DNA from: Betaproteobacteria bacterium
GTDB taxonomy: Bacteria > Pseudomonadota > Gammaproteobacteria > Burkholderiales > SG8-41
Direction of reading: 5' to 3'
NCBI GenBank assembly: GCA_020028375.1
Contig: JAHZNX010000019.1
Coordinates: 1 to 16,595, forward strand
DNA: 16,595 nt
Shown here one piece after another: positions 1 to 6,832 of the stretch. Made by a program: the position numbers and the translations under genes. How positions within the stretch are numbered: the first letter of the stretch is position 1; every line of letters begins with the position of its first letter. The notes beneath the pieces were generated by a model. It saw only the letters and a program-made list of their open reading frames with translations, was not told the origin of the DNA and ran no database searches.

Positions 1-67
1 TTTCCGATGCGGCCGCAGAGAGCGGCGCCGCCAGCAGCAGGCACGCCAGCGTTCTTGCCAGCGCCAT
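1..67 (-). CDS. petC: Cytochrome c1 of the bc1 complex, N-terminal fragment
   Basis: Only the first 22 codons are in the window; the gene runs off the left edge. The visible peptide is a hydrophobic leader (MALARTLACLLLAAPLSAAASE) with an Ala-rich cleavage region, as expected for the exported haem subunit cytochrome c1. The call rests on that leader and on position directly after petB, because the haem-binding CxxCH lies outside the window. The ATG at 67 starts 11 bases after the petB stop. An in-frame GTG at 82..80 overlaps the petB stop (GTGA) and would add MIRAA, giving a more normal positively charged n-region. I cannot decide between the two starts because neither has a clear Shine-Dalgarno sequence. 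Confidence 0.8.
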   Translation of the reverse strand, partial: MALARTLACLLLAAPLSAAASE

Positions 68-78
68 GGCCGCGCGTA

Positions 79-1404
79 TCACCCGGTCACCCGTTCGGGC
101 TCGGGCCGGGTCTTGTCGGCCCGGGTATACCACGGCATCAGCAGGAAGAACGCGAAATAGATAAACGTGAAGACCTGGGCCGTGAGGGTGCGGCCCTCGG
201 TGACCGAGAGGGTGCCCAGATAGCCGAGCACGATAAAGGCGGTCACGAACAGGGCCAGCGCGGCTTTCGTGATCGGGCCCTTGTAGCGGATGGACTTCAC
301 CGGGCTCCGATCGAGCCACGGCAGCAGAAAAAAGATCGACGTTCCGACGCCCATCAGCGCCACGCCCCACACTTTGGGATCAAGGGCGATCCCTTCAGGT
401 CCCTTCATGAAGAAAATGAGCGCGGCCCCCACGACGGCTGTGGCCGCCCGCATGCGCAGATTGCCGACGGTCCACCCGATCAGGGCGGCGTACGCCGCGA
501 CGCCCAGCGCCAGGTAAATCATGAAATCCTCGGTGACCGCGCGCAGGATCGAGTAGTACGGCGTGAAGTACCACACCGGGGCGATGTGCGAAGGGGTCTT
601 GAGCGGATCGGCCGGAATGAAGTTGTTGTACTCGAGGAAGTAGCCTCCGAACTCGGGCATGAAGAATAGGATCACGGTAAATACAATCAGGAATGCCACC
701 ACGCCCAGCGTGTCCTTCACCGTGTAATACGGGTGGAACGGGATGCCGTCCACCGGGTGGCCGGTTTTCGGGTCCGTCACCTTCTTGATCTCGACGCCGT
801 CGGGGTTGTTGGACCCCACCTCGTGCAGCGCCATGATGTGCGCCACGACGAGTCCCAGCAGCAGCAACGGGATCGCGATGACGTGGAACGAGAAGAAGCG
901 GTTCAGGGTCGCATCCGCCACCACGTAGTCGCCGCGGATCCAGATCGCGAGCGTCGGCCCGACCCAGGGAATCGCATCGAACAGATTGACGATCACCTGC
1001 GCGCCCCAGTACGACATCTGGCCCCACGGCAGGAGATAGCCGAAGAAGGCCTCCGCCATGAGGCAGAGGTAGATCAGCATGCCGATGATCCAGACCAGCT
1101 CGCGCGGCTTGCGGTAGGAGCCGTACAGGAGCCCGCGGAACATGTGCAGGTAAACCACGATGAAGAAGGCGGAGGCGCCGGTCGAGTGCAGGTAGCGGAT
1201 CAACCACCCGCCCGGCACGTCGCGCATGATGTACTCCACCGATACGAACGCCTGCGCCGCGTCCGGTTTGTAGTGCATCGTGAGGAAGATCCCGGTCACG
1301 ATCTGCAGCACCAGCACGAACATCGCCAGCGAGCCGAAGTAGTACCAGAAATTGAAGTTCTTCGGCGCGTAGTACTCGGCGAGATGGTCCCGCCACAGCG
1401 ACAT
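79..1404 (-). CDS. petB: Cytochrome b subunit of the bc1 complex (5' end doubtful)
   Basis: Integral membrane subunit that carries both b haems and the quinone sites of the cytochrome bc1 complex. As read from ATG 1404 it has 441 residues. The haem-ligand histidines by family alignment are H73 and H87 in one helix and H174 and H189 in another. The Qo motif reads PVWY at 276-279, the form I associate with beta- and gammaproteobacteria rather than the alphaproteobacterial PEWY. The protein begins abruptly at MSLWRDHLAEYYAPKNFNFW, whereas homologues have about 20 residues before this, ending in something like RFPLTSLW. The petB frame is closed by TGA at 1428..1426, and ATG 1404 has no ribosome binding site. 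A plausible upstream N-terminus (MAAAEKQPVAVTW) starts at ATG 1459 but is in another frame. A small indel near 1410-1425, real or a sequencing error, would explain this. The gene lies between petA and petC. Confidence 0.93.
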   Translation of the reverse strand: MSLWRDHLAEYYAPKNFNFWYYFGSLAMFVLVLQIVTGIFLTMHYKPDAAQAFVSVEYIMRDVPGGWLIRYLHSTGASAFFIVVYLHMFRGLLYGSYRKPRELVWIIGMLIYLCLMAEAFFGYLLPWGQMSYWGAQVIVNLFDAIPWVGPTLAIWIRGDYVVADATLNRFFSFHVIAIPLLLLGLVVAHIMALHEVGSNNPDGVEIKKVTDPKTGHPVDGIPFHPYYTVKDTLGVVAFLIVFTVILFFMPEFGGYFLEYNNFIPADPLKTPSHIAPVWYFTPYYSILRAVTEDFMIYLALGVAAYAALIGWTVGNLRMRAATAVVGAALIFFMKGPEGIALDPKVWGVALMGVGTSIFFLLPWLDRSPVKSIRYKGPITKAALALFVTAFIVLGYLGTLSVTEGRTLTAQVFTFIYFAFFLLMPWYTRADKTRPEPERVTG

Positions 1405-1508
1405 CAGCGGGCGGTCCGGCCCAGGTCACCGCGACCGGCTGTTTTTCCGCGGCCGCCATGCCCTATCGATCCCCGCGCAAATGCCCGACAAGGCATGTGC
1501 GCCTCGAA

Positions 1509-1578
1509 TCTCCCCTCGCCGCTCGGGAGAGGGGCGGGGGTGAGGGTTGAGCGTCGCCTGGAATTCTTTCGACGCTCA
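1509..1578. repeat. petA-petB spacer: perfect 9-bp hairpin plus GC-rich repeat
   Basis: Two structures fill the space after petA. TGAGCGTCG at 1548-1556 is perfectly complementary to CGACGCTCA at 1570-1578, with a 13-base loop, and begins directly after the petA stop. Next to it, 1509-1546 holds a C-rich/G-rich element (TCTCCC at 1509-1514 pairs with GGGAGA at 1525-1530, followed by GGGGCGGGGGTGAGGG). This resembles a common dispersed intergenic repeat of GC-rich proteobacteria, as far as I recall. A 38-codon frame opens at ATG 1580..1578, overlapping the petA stop as TGATG, and closes at 1463. It looks like a relic of coupled translation into petB rather than a gene. Confidence 0.6.
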
Positions 1579-2178
1579 TCACGCTCCCTTCTGATCCACG
1601 CCGATCAGGATCCTGCTGTCGGAGAGGTAGGAGTGCGGCGGAACGGCGAGGTTGTCCGGCGCCGGCTTGTTCTTGTAGACGCGGCCCGCGAGATCGAACA
1701 GCGAGCCGTGGCAGGGACAGTAGAAGCCGCCCTTCCAGTCCGACGCGAAAGCCTCGGGCTGGGCCTTGAGCTTGTCCACGGGCGAGCACCCGAGATGCGT
1801 GCAGATGCCGACCACGACGAGGTACTCCGGCTTGATCGAGCGGAATTCGTTGCGCGCGTATTCCGGGGTAAGTTCCTTGTTGCGCTCGCTCCTGGGATCG
1901 GCGACCTTGCCGTCGTTCTCCTTGACCGTCTCCAGCATTTCCGGCGTGCGCCGCACGACCCACACCGGTTTGCCGCGCCATTCGACGCGCGTCATCTCAC
2001 CCGGGGCAAGATTGCCGATGTCGGCCTCGACCGGCGCGCCGGCTGCCTTGGCGCGCTCCGAGGGCAGCATGCTCGCGACGAAGGGCACCGCGGTGGCGGC
2101 CCCCGCAAGCCCGCCCGCAACGCTCGTTGCGGCGACCAGAAAACGCCGCTTGCCCTGATCCAACTCTTTGTCTGCCAT
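1579..2178 (-). CDS. petA: Rieske iron-sulfur subunit of the bc1 complex
   Basis: The 199-residue protein takes electrons from quinol at the Qo site and passes them to cytochrome c1. The 2Fe-2S ligands sit in CTHLGC (C126, H128) and CPCHGS (C154, H157), and C131 with C156 would form the usual disulfide. The proline loop follows as KPAPDNL at about 161-167. The N-terminus has a twin-arginine-like leader (GKRRFLVAAT, residues 9-18) followed by a hydrophobic stretch at about 14-38 that would remain as the membrane anchor. Rieske proteins are known Tat substrates, and tatABC lies about 1.5 kb away. It is the first gene of petABC. The ATG at 2178 has no strong Shine-Dalgarno sequence, but the leader fits and a good -10 element lies just upstream. 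Confidence 0.97.
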   Translation of the reverse strand: MADKELDQGKRRFLVAATSVAGGLAGAATAVPFVASMLPSERAKAAGAPVEADIGNLAPGEMTRVEWRGKPVWVVRRTPEMLETVKENDGKVADPRSERNKELTPEYARNEFRSIKPEYLVVVGICTHLGCSPVDKLKAQPEAFASDWKGGFYCPCHGSLFDLAGRVYKNKPAPDNLAVPPHSYLSDSRILIGVDQKGA

Positions 2179-2208
2179 ACGATTATTCGCCGCCCCCGAA
2201 AAGCCGCC

Positions 2209-2214
2209 ATTCTA
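2209..2214 (-). promoter_or_regulatory. Candidate -10 element of the petABC promoter
   Basis: On the minus strand the sequence TGTAGAATGGCGGC contains TAGAAT about 30 bases upstream of the petA ATG, which fits a short leader. At 17-base spacing the -35 position reads TTAAAT, a weak match to TTGACA. The downstream GGCGGC resembles the candidate hisG promoter (TGTAAAATGCCGCC). Predicted by eye only. Confidence 0.5.
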
Positions 2215-2416
2215 CACAAAGGCCGCAGGGGATTTAAAGCAAGACATGAAAAAACGCCTTCTGATCAATGAGTTGTAGAGGGGTCGTCAATCCCGGGTGG
2301 ACGGACCGGAAACGCGCGCCGTGAGGCTGCGCAGATCCGCTCCGTCTGCCGCCTGATCCTGAACGCAAATCCACGATCGCGGTCGGCGCCGCTGTCACGA
2401 ACCCGCAGTCGCGTTT

Positions 2417-2425
2417 TGCTATGAT
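2417..2425 (+). promoter_or_regulatory. Extended -10 promoter of the DegS-like gene
   Basis: TGCTATGAT matches the extended -10 form (TGn followed by TATAAT with one mismatch) about 50 bases before the protease ATG. No convincing -35 hexamer is present, as is common for extended -10 promoters. Start of transcription is inferred near 2432. Confidence 0.5.
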
Positions 2426-2476
2426 TCAGGGCCAGCAGGAATCTCGCTTCGTCACCCGCCCCCTTTCCCTCGCCCG

Positions 2477-3625
2477 ATGCGGAAGTTCTGGCTCATATTC
2501 GCGCAAACCGCGACCGTCTGCCTTGCGGCCCTGTTTGTCGTTTCAACGCTCCGGCCCGACCTTCTCCCCTGGAATTCGCGCGGGGCCATCGTGACCGTGG
2601 CGGAGCCGCGGGCGGAGACGCCGGGGCGCGCGGTCGCGTCGTTCCGGGACGCCGCGCGCCAGGCGATGCCCGCGGTCGTCAACATCTTCACCAGCCAGGA
2701 AGTGAAGCGGCAACGCTCTCCGTTCATTAATGATCCCCTCTTCCGCTTCTTCTTCGGCGATCCGCAGGACGCGGGCCCGCAGCGCCGTGAGGGGCTCGGC
2801 TCGGGCGTGATCGTGAGCGCGGACGGCTACATCCTCACCAATCACCACGTGGTCGAGTCGGTCGATCAGATCGAGGTCGCGCTCGCGGACTCGCGCAAGG
2901 TCCGGGCGCGCGTGGTCGGAACCGATCCGGAGACCGACCTGGCGGTGCTCAAGATCGAACTGGAAAAGCTGCCCTCCATCACCTTTGCGCAGCCGGAGCA
3001 GCTGCGCGTGGGCGACATCGTGCTTGCCATCGGCAATCCCTTCGGCGTGGGCCAGACCGTCACCCTGGGGATCGTGAGCGGGCTCGGGCGCAGCCACCTC
3101 GGCATCACGACTTTCGAGAACTTCATCCAGACCGACGCGGCGATCAACCCCGGCAACTCGGGCGGAGCGCTGGTGGACGCGGGCGGCAACCTCGTCGGCA
3201 TCAATGCCGCGATCTACTCGCAGACCGGAGGTTCGATGGGCATCGGCTACGCCATCCCGGTTTCCATCGCCCGGCAGGTGATGGAGCAGATCGTTCAGAA
3301 AGGATCGGTTACGCGCGGCTGGATCGGGGTGGGCGTGCAGGACATCACGCCGGAGCTCGCGCAATCGTTCAACTTGCCTGCATCGCGCGGTGTGCTGATC
3401 ACGCAGGTCGAGCGCGGCAGTCCCGCCGACAAAGCGGGTATCAAGCCCGGCGACGTCCTGCTATCAGTGAACGGCCGGCCGCTCACCGACACCACCATGA
3501 TGCTCAACCTGGTCGCGGCGCTGCCGCCGGGCCAGGAAGCCTCCCTCAAGCTGACGCGCAATCAGGCGGAATCCGAACTCGCCGTCACCATCGGCCGGCG
3601 GCCACGACCGCAACAGCGCAAGTGA
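2477..3625 (+). CDS. DegS/DegQ-like periplasmic serine protease (trypsin + PDZ)
   Basis: HtrA-family (S1C) serine endopeptidase of 382 residues. Residues 4-24 form an N-terminal signal anchor. The protease domain is at about 55-265, and a single PDZ domain at about 280-375 includes a GIKPGDVLLSVNGRP segment. The catalytic triad by motif is H124 in TNHHV, D154 in TDLAVLKI and S228 in GNSGG. One PDZ and a membrane anchor resemble DegS/AlgW, which sense misfolded outer-membrane proteins and cleave anti-sigma factors. Sequence alone does not exclude a general quality-control role like DegQ. It is the only plus-strand gene, divergent from petA and convergent with tatC. The ATG at 2477 follows a pyrimidine-rich tract with no Shine-Dalgarno, and no alternative in-frame start was found, so translation initiation may be atypical. 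Confidence 0.93.
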   Translation: MRKFWLIFAQTATVCLAALFVVSTLRPDLLPWNSRGAIVTVAEPRAETPGRAVASFRDAARQAMPAVVNIFTSQEVKRQRSPFINDPLFRFFFGDPQDAGPQRREGLGSGVIVSADGYILTNHHVVESVDQIEVALADSRKVRARVVGTDPETDLAVLKIELEKLPSITFAQPEQLRVGDIVLAIGNPFGVGQTVTLGIVSGLGRSHLGITTFENFIQTDAAINPGNSGGALVDAGGNLVGINAAIYSQTGGSMGIGYAIPVSIARQVMEQIVQKGSVTRGWIGVGVQDITPELAQSFNLPASRGVLITQVERGSPADKAGIKPGDVLLSVNGRPLTDTTMMLNLVAALPPGQEASLKLTRNQAESELAVTIGRRPRPQQRK

Positions 3626-3642
3626 GCGCGGAGCTGCGAATG

Positions 3643-3722
3643 TTGAATTTTGAGTGTTGAGTGTTGAATGACGGCAAGGATTGATTGTCGACGCAACTCA
3701 ACATTCAAAACTCAAAATTGAA
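3643..3722. repeat. Heptamer-array hairpin between protease and tatC (possible bidirectional terminator)
   Basis: The left arm at 3643-3670 is four 7-base units: TTGAATT, TTGAGTG, TTGAGTG, TTGAATG. The right arm at about 3694-3722 reads, on the minus strand, as units such as TTGAGTT, TTGAATG, TTGAGTT. The arms pair at roughly 23 of 28 positions with a loop of about 24 bases. The right arm touches the tatC stop, and the left begins 17 bases after the protease stop. The position between convergent genes suits a two-way transcription terminator, although there is no clean T-tract. Confidence 0.8.
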
Positions 3723-4478
3723 TCAAGGCCCGGCCTCCGGGAGCTTCTCGCCGTCGTCCCCGCTCTGCCGCGACCTGCCGAACACCCGCGCCGCGAAGAT
3801 TCCGACCTCGTAGAGCACGCACATCGGGACCGCGAGCAGCAGTTGCGAGAGCACGTCGGGAGGCGTCACGATCGCGGCGATCACGAATGCGCCCACGATG
3901 AAATAGGGGCGGATGTTCGTCAGCTGCTCGATCGTGACCGCCCCCATGCGCACCAGGATCAGCACCGCGATCGGCACCTCGAAGGTCACCCCGAACGCGA
4001 GAAACAGCGTGATCACGAAATTCAGGTAGTTCTCGATGTCGGGCGCGACCGAGATGCTCTTGGGCGCGATCTTGTAGACGAAGTCGAACACCACGCCGAA
4101 CACGAAGAAATAGCAGAACGCCACTCCCACGAAGAACAGCACGGTGCTCGCGAACACCAGCGGCACCACCAGGCGCCGCTCGTGGGCATAGAGGCCGGGC
4201 GCGACGAACGCCCAGACCTGGTAGAGCACGTAGGGCAACGCCACCGCGAACGCCACCATCGCGGCGACCTTGACCGGTATCAGGAACGGGGCAACGACCC
4301 CGGTCGCGATCATCTTCGAGCCTTCCGGCAGCGCGCGCATCATCGGATACGCGAGGAGATCGTAGAGCTCGGAGGCGAACGGGAAGAGGATCGCGAACAC
4401 CACGCCCACCGCGATCAGCATGCGCAGCAGCCGGTCGCGCAGCTCGATCAGGTGGGAAATGAAGGTGTCTTCCGTCAT
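3723..4478 (-). CDS. tatC: Twin-arginine translocase subunit TatC
   Basis: A 251-residue polytopic membrane protein with six hydrophobic segments, the receptor for twin-arginine signal peptides in the Tat translocase. The N-terminal TFISHLIELRDRLLR (residues 5-19) matches the family signature. The conserved FVAPGLYAHERR segment at about 91-102 belongs to the signal-peptide binding region, and NIRPYFIVGAFVIAA lies near the fifth helix. The C-terminus is short and polar. The gene starts 9 bases after the tatB stop, consistent with one transcript. Its stop codon abuts the heptamer hairpin at 3643-3722. The neighbouring bc1 operon encodes a likely substrate, the Rieske protein. Confidence 0.97.
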   Translation of the reverse strand: MTEDTFISHLIELRDRLLRMLIAVGVVFAILFPFASELYDLLAYPMMRALPEGSKMIATGVVAPFLIPVKVAAMVAFAVALPYVLYQVWAFVAPGLYAHERRLVVPLVFASTVLFFVGVAFCYFFVFGVVFDFVYKIAPKSISVAPDIENYLNFVITLFLAFGVTFEVPIAVLILVRMGAVTIEQLTNIRPYFIVGAFVIAAIVTPPDVLSQLLLAVPMCVLYEVGIFAARVFGRSRQSGDDGEKLPEAGP

Positions 4479-4487
4479 TCCCTGACG

Positions 4488-4901
4488 TCAACCCTGTTTC
4501 TGGGCGGGTGCCGACGGGCTCGCGTCCAGCGCGAGCTCGCTTTGCCGCGGGGCCGGCTGCGCGACCGGCGGTGGTGTGTCGGAAGCCATGTCCGCGAAGG
4601 GATTGGCGGCCGGCTGCGCGTCCTGCGCGAGCTTGTTGAATTCGCCCTCGGTGGCCGCGACCTCCCGCTCGACCGAGTCGCGCATCGAGCGCGCCGCGTC
4701 TTCCATGCTCGACTGCATCTTCTTCAGCTCCTCCAGCTCCATTTCGCGCGAGATGTCGGCCTTGACGTCGTTCACGTAGCGCTGCATGCGGCCGAACAGG
4801 TGGCCGAGCGTGCGCGCGACCCCGGGCAGGCGCTCGGGACCGATCACGATCAGCGCCACGACCGCGATGACGAGCAGCTCGGAGAATCCGATATCAAACA
4901 T
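4488..4901 (-). CDS. tatB: Twin-arginine translocase subunit TatB
   Basis: A 137-residue protein that starts MFDIGFSELLVIAVVALIVI. This is the classic TatB transmembrane helix (about 5-21), followed by the GPERLPGVARTLG hinge, an amphipathic helix, a charged coiled segment (about 45-90) and a Pro/Ala-rich tail. TatB works with TatC in substrate recognition. The frame stays open upstream to ATG 4955, but those 18 extra residues (Ser/Pro/Phe-rich) are only the translation of a heptamer array, so ATG 4901 is the start. The array touches this start codon, and the minus strand before it is pure C/T (CCCCCTTCC), so no Shine-Dalgarno is present. Translation may be coupled or leader-independent. Confidence 0.95.
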   Translation of the reverse strand: MFDIGFSELLVIAVVALIVIGPERLPGVARTLGHLFGRMQRYVNDVKADISREMELEELKKMQSSMEDAARSMRDSVEREVAATEGEFNKLAQDAQPAANPFADMASDTPPPVAQPAPRQSELALDASPSAPAQKQG

Positions 4902-4902
4902 C

Positions 4903-4991
4903 GGAAGGGGGAAGGGAGAAGGGGGAAGGGAGAAGGGAGAAGGGGAAAACGACAAGCTGAAGCCGTCGGGCGCGTCCGCCCTTCCCCCTTC
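4903..4991. repeat. Heptamer array (RGAAGGG) filling the tatA-tatB gap
   Basis: Six consecutive perfect RGAAGGG units occupy 4903-4944: GGAAGGG twice, AGAAGGG, GGAAGGG, then AGAAGGG twice. A complementary two-unit arm (GCCCTTC, CCCCTTC) lies at 4978-4991 and includes the first two bases of the tatA stop codon (4990-4992 on the plus strand). The loop between the arms is about 33 bases. The array lies one base from the tatB start codon. Confidence 0.88.
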
Positions 4992-5220
4992 ACGTCTTGG
5001 GCGTTTCCTTCTTGGCCTGGCCTTCGATGGTCTGGCCGGTGACGGGCGGGAGCTCCGCCTTGGCCTGCGCGGACTTGTCGTCCTCCGACTTCATGCCGTC
5101 CTTGAAGCCCTTCACCGCGCTGCCGAGATCGGCGCCGATATTGCGCAGCTTCTTGGTGCCGAAGATCAGCACCACCACCAGCAGCACGATCAGCCAGTGC
5201 CAGATGCTTAGCGATCCCAT
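4990..5220 (-). CDS. tatA: Twin-arginine translocase subunit TatA
   Basis: A 76-residue pore-forming subunit of the Tat system. It starts MGSLSIWHWLIVLLVVVLIFGTKKLRNIGADLG in family terms: a short periplasmic N-terminus, one transmembrane helix (about 6-20), the FGTKKL hinge and an amphipathic helix with a GSAVKGFKDGM segment, then a polar tail. The frame is open upstream to 5331, but that extension overlaps hisE and has no similarity. A strong GAGGAG ribosome binding site sits 7 bases before ATG 5220 and fixes the start. It follows hisE by 25 bases, so tat is probably read through from the his operon. Its stop codon lies at the edge of a heptamer arm. Confidence 0.97.
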   Translation of the reverse strand: MGSLSIWHWLIVLLVVVLIFGTKKLRNIGADLGSAVKGFKDGMKSEDDKSAQAKAELPPVTGQTIEGQAKKETPKT

Positions 5221-5227
5221 GGTCGTT

Positions 5228-5233
5228 CTCCTC
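5228..5233 (-). promoter_or_regulatory. Ribosome binding site of tatA
   Basis: GAGGAG on the minus strand, 7 bases before ATG 5220. It decides the tatA start against the longer open frame and is the best Shine-Dalgarno sequence in this part of the window. Confidence 0.8.
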
Positions 5234-5245
5234 AGGAAATCCCGC

Positions 5246-5566
5246 TCAACCGCGGGACTTCTTTTCCTCGATTCCGGAAATTCCTTCGCGGCGGCGCAGC
5301 TCGGCCAGCACGTCCTCGGGCGCGAGGCCATGCCATGCCAGCAGCACCAGGCTGTGAAACCAGAGGTCCGCGGTTTCGCGCACGATGTTCAGTTTATCAC
5401 CGCCCTTGGCGGCGAGCACCGTCTCGGCGGCCTCCTCCGCGACCTTTTTCAGGATCGCGTCCTGGCCTTTCGCGAACAGGCTCGCGACGTAGGAGGCGGA
5501 CGGATCGCCCTGCTTGCGGTCCGCGATCACCTTTCCCAGCCGGTGGAGCAGGTTTTCGTCGATCAT
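5246..5566 (-). CDS. hisE: Phosphoribosyl-ATP pyrophosphatase
   Basis: The 106-residue enzyme removes pyrophosphate from phosphoribosyl-ATP, the second step of histidine synthesis, in the cytoplasm. The all-alpha MazG-like fold is recognisable from KKVAEEAAETVLAAK (about 40-54), with the metal-binding acidic residues, and the downstream NIVRETADLWFHSLVLLA. The ATG at 5566 overlaps the hisI stop as ATGA, so the two are translationally coupled. HisI and HisE are separate proteins here rather than the fused form seen in enterobacteria. A longer open frame through hisI was rejected because the overlap start fits the family length. Confidence 0.96.
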   Translation of the reverse strand: MIDENLLHRLGKVIADRKQGDPSASYVASLFAKGQDAILKKVAEEAAETVLAAKGGDKLNIVRETADLWFHSLVLLAWHGLAPEDVLAELRRREGISGIEEKKSRG

Positions 5567-5952
5567 CGCTTGTAGATATCCCGGGGATCCTTGAGCACGG
5601 GCTCGGTCACCACCCACCGGTCGGCCTCGAGCCGCTGGAAAAAGCAGCTGTGCCGGCCGGTATGACAGGCGATGCCGCCCTTCTGTTCCACTTCCAGCAG
5701 AATCACGTCCTCGTCGCAGTCGAGGCGGATGGATTTCACCTTCTGCACGTGTCCCGAGGTCTCGCCCTTGCGCCACAGCTTCCCGCGCGAGCGCGACCAA
5801 TAGTGGGCCTCGCCGCTCTGCGCCGTCCTGCCGAGCGCCTCGCGGTTCATCCACGCCACCGTGAGGACCTTGCCGCTGCCGGACTCCTGCGCCACCGCCG
5901 GCACCAGCCCGTCCTGCGCCCAATTGACCTTGTCGAGCCAGTCGTCTTTCAT
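5563..5952 (-). CDS. hisI: Phosphoribosyl-AMP cyclohydrolase
   Basis: The 129-residue zinc enzyme opens the adenine ring of phosphoribosyl-AMP, the third step of histidine synthesis. The hallmark residues are present: RLDCDED (C79 with flanking aspartates that bind magnesium) and ACHTGRHSCF (C96 and C103), the three zinc cysteines. GEAHYWSRSRGKLWRKGETSG at 48-68 is the conserved substrate-binding region. The gene starts 14 bases before (that is, 3' of) the heptamer array that separates it from hisF, and it ends overlapping hisE. ATG 5952 is preceded by CTGGACGG, a weak ribosome binding site. Confidence 0.97.
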   Translation of the reverse strand: MKDDWLDKVNWAQDGLVPAVAQESGSGKVLTVAWMNREALGRTAQSGEAHYWSRSRGKLWRKGETSGHVQKVKSIRLDCDEDVILLEVEQKGGIACHTGRHSCFFQRLEADRWVVTEPVLKDPRDIYKR

Positions 5953-5955
5953 CCG

Positions 5956-6048
5956 TCCAGTTTCCAGTTTCCAGTTTGAAGTTTCAAGTTCGGGGAAAAA
6001 CTGGCGCTTGTCAACTTTAACTCGAAACGCGCAACTTGAAACTCGAAA

Positions 6049-6053
<5 letters not shown>
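5956..6053. repeat. Heptamer-array hairpin (TCNAGTT) between hisF and hisI
   Basis: The left arm at 5956-5990 is five units: TCCAGTT three times, TGAAGTT, TCAAGTT. The right arm at 6019-6053 is five units that read, on the minus strand, TCTAGTT, TCGAGTT, TCAAGTT, GCGCGTT, TCGAGTT. The inner parts, AGTTTGAAGTTTCAAGTT at 5973-5990 and 6033-6050 reversed, pair at 16 of 18 positions. The hisF stop codon (6051..6049) lies inside the right arm. The loop is about 28-42 bases. It interrupts an otherwise tightly packed operon. Confidence 0.88.
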
Positions 6054-6819
<766 letters not shown>

Positions 6820-6832
6820 TCCGCGCTACCCG

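Larger units (their letters stand above)
2179..2476. other. Divergent intergenic region between petA and the DegS-like gene
   Basis: These 298 bases separate the two divergent units and hold a candidate promoter for each. Between the promoters, roughly 2226-2410, I see no conserved ORF, repeat or RNA structure. In several betaproteobacterial genomes, as I recall, a Nif3/YbgI-like gene lies between the protease and petA. No trace of it is visible here. Confidence 0.6.

Noticed and set aside
1463..1580. Small protein gene MSVERIPGDAQ... between petA and petB
   Set aside because: Most of it is translated repeat and hairpin sequence (SPPPLSRAARG) with no sign of a conserved product.
733..2271. 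512-codon open frame on the plus strand across petB and petA
   Set aside because: It is antisense to two clearly conserved genes and has the low-complexity composition of a shadow frame.
4902..4955. TatB with 18 additional N-terminal residues from ATG 4955
   Set aside because: The extra residues are translated heptamer repeats; TatB proteins begin at MFDIGFSELL.
3681..5042. 453-codon plus-strand frame opposite tatC and tatB
   Set aside because: Shadow of conserved tat genes; the sequence is mostly Arg, His, Asp and Glu with no motif.
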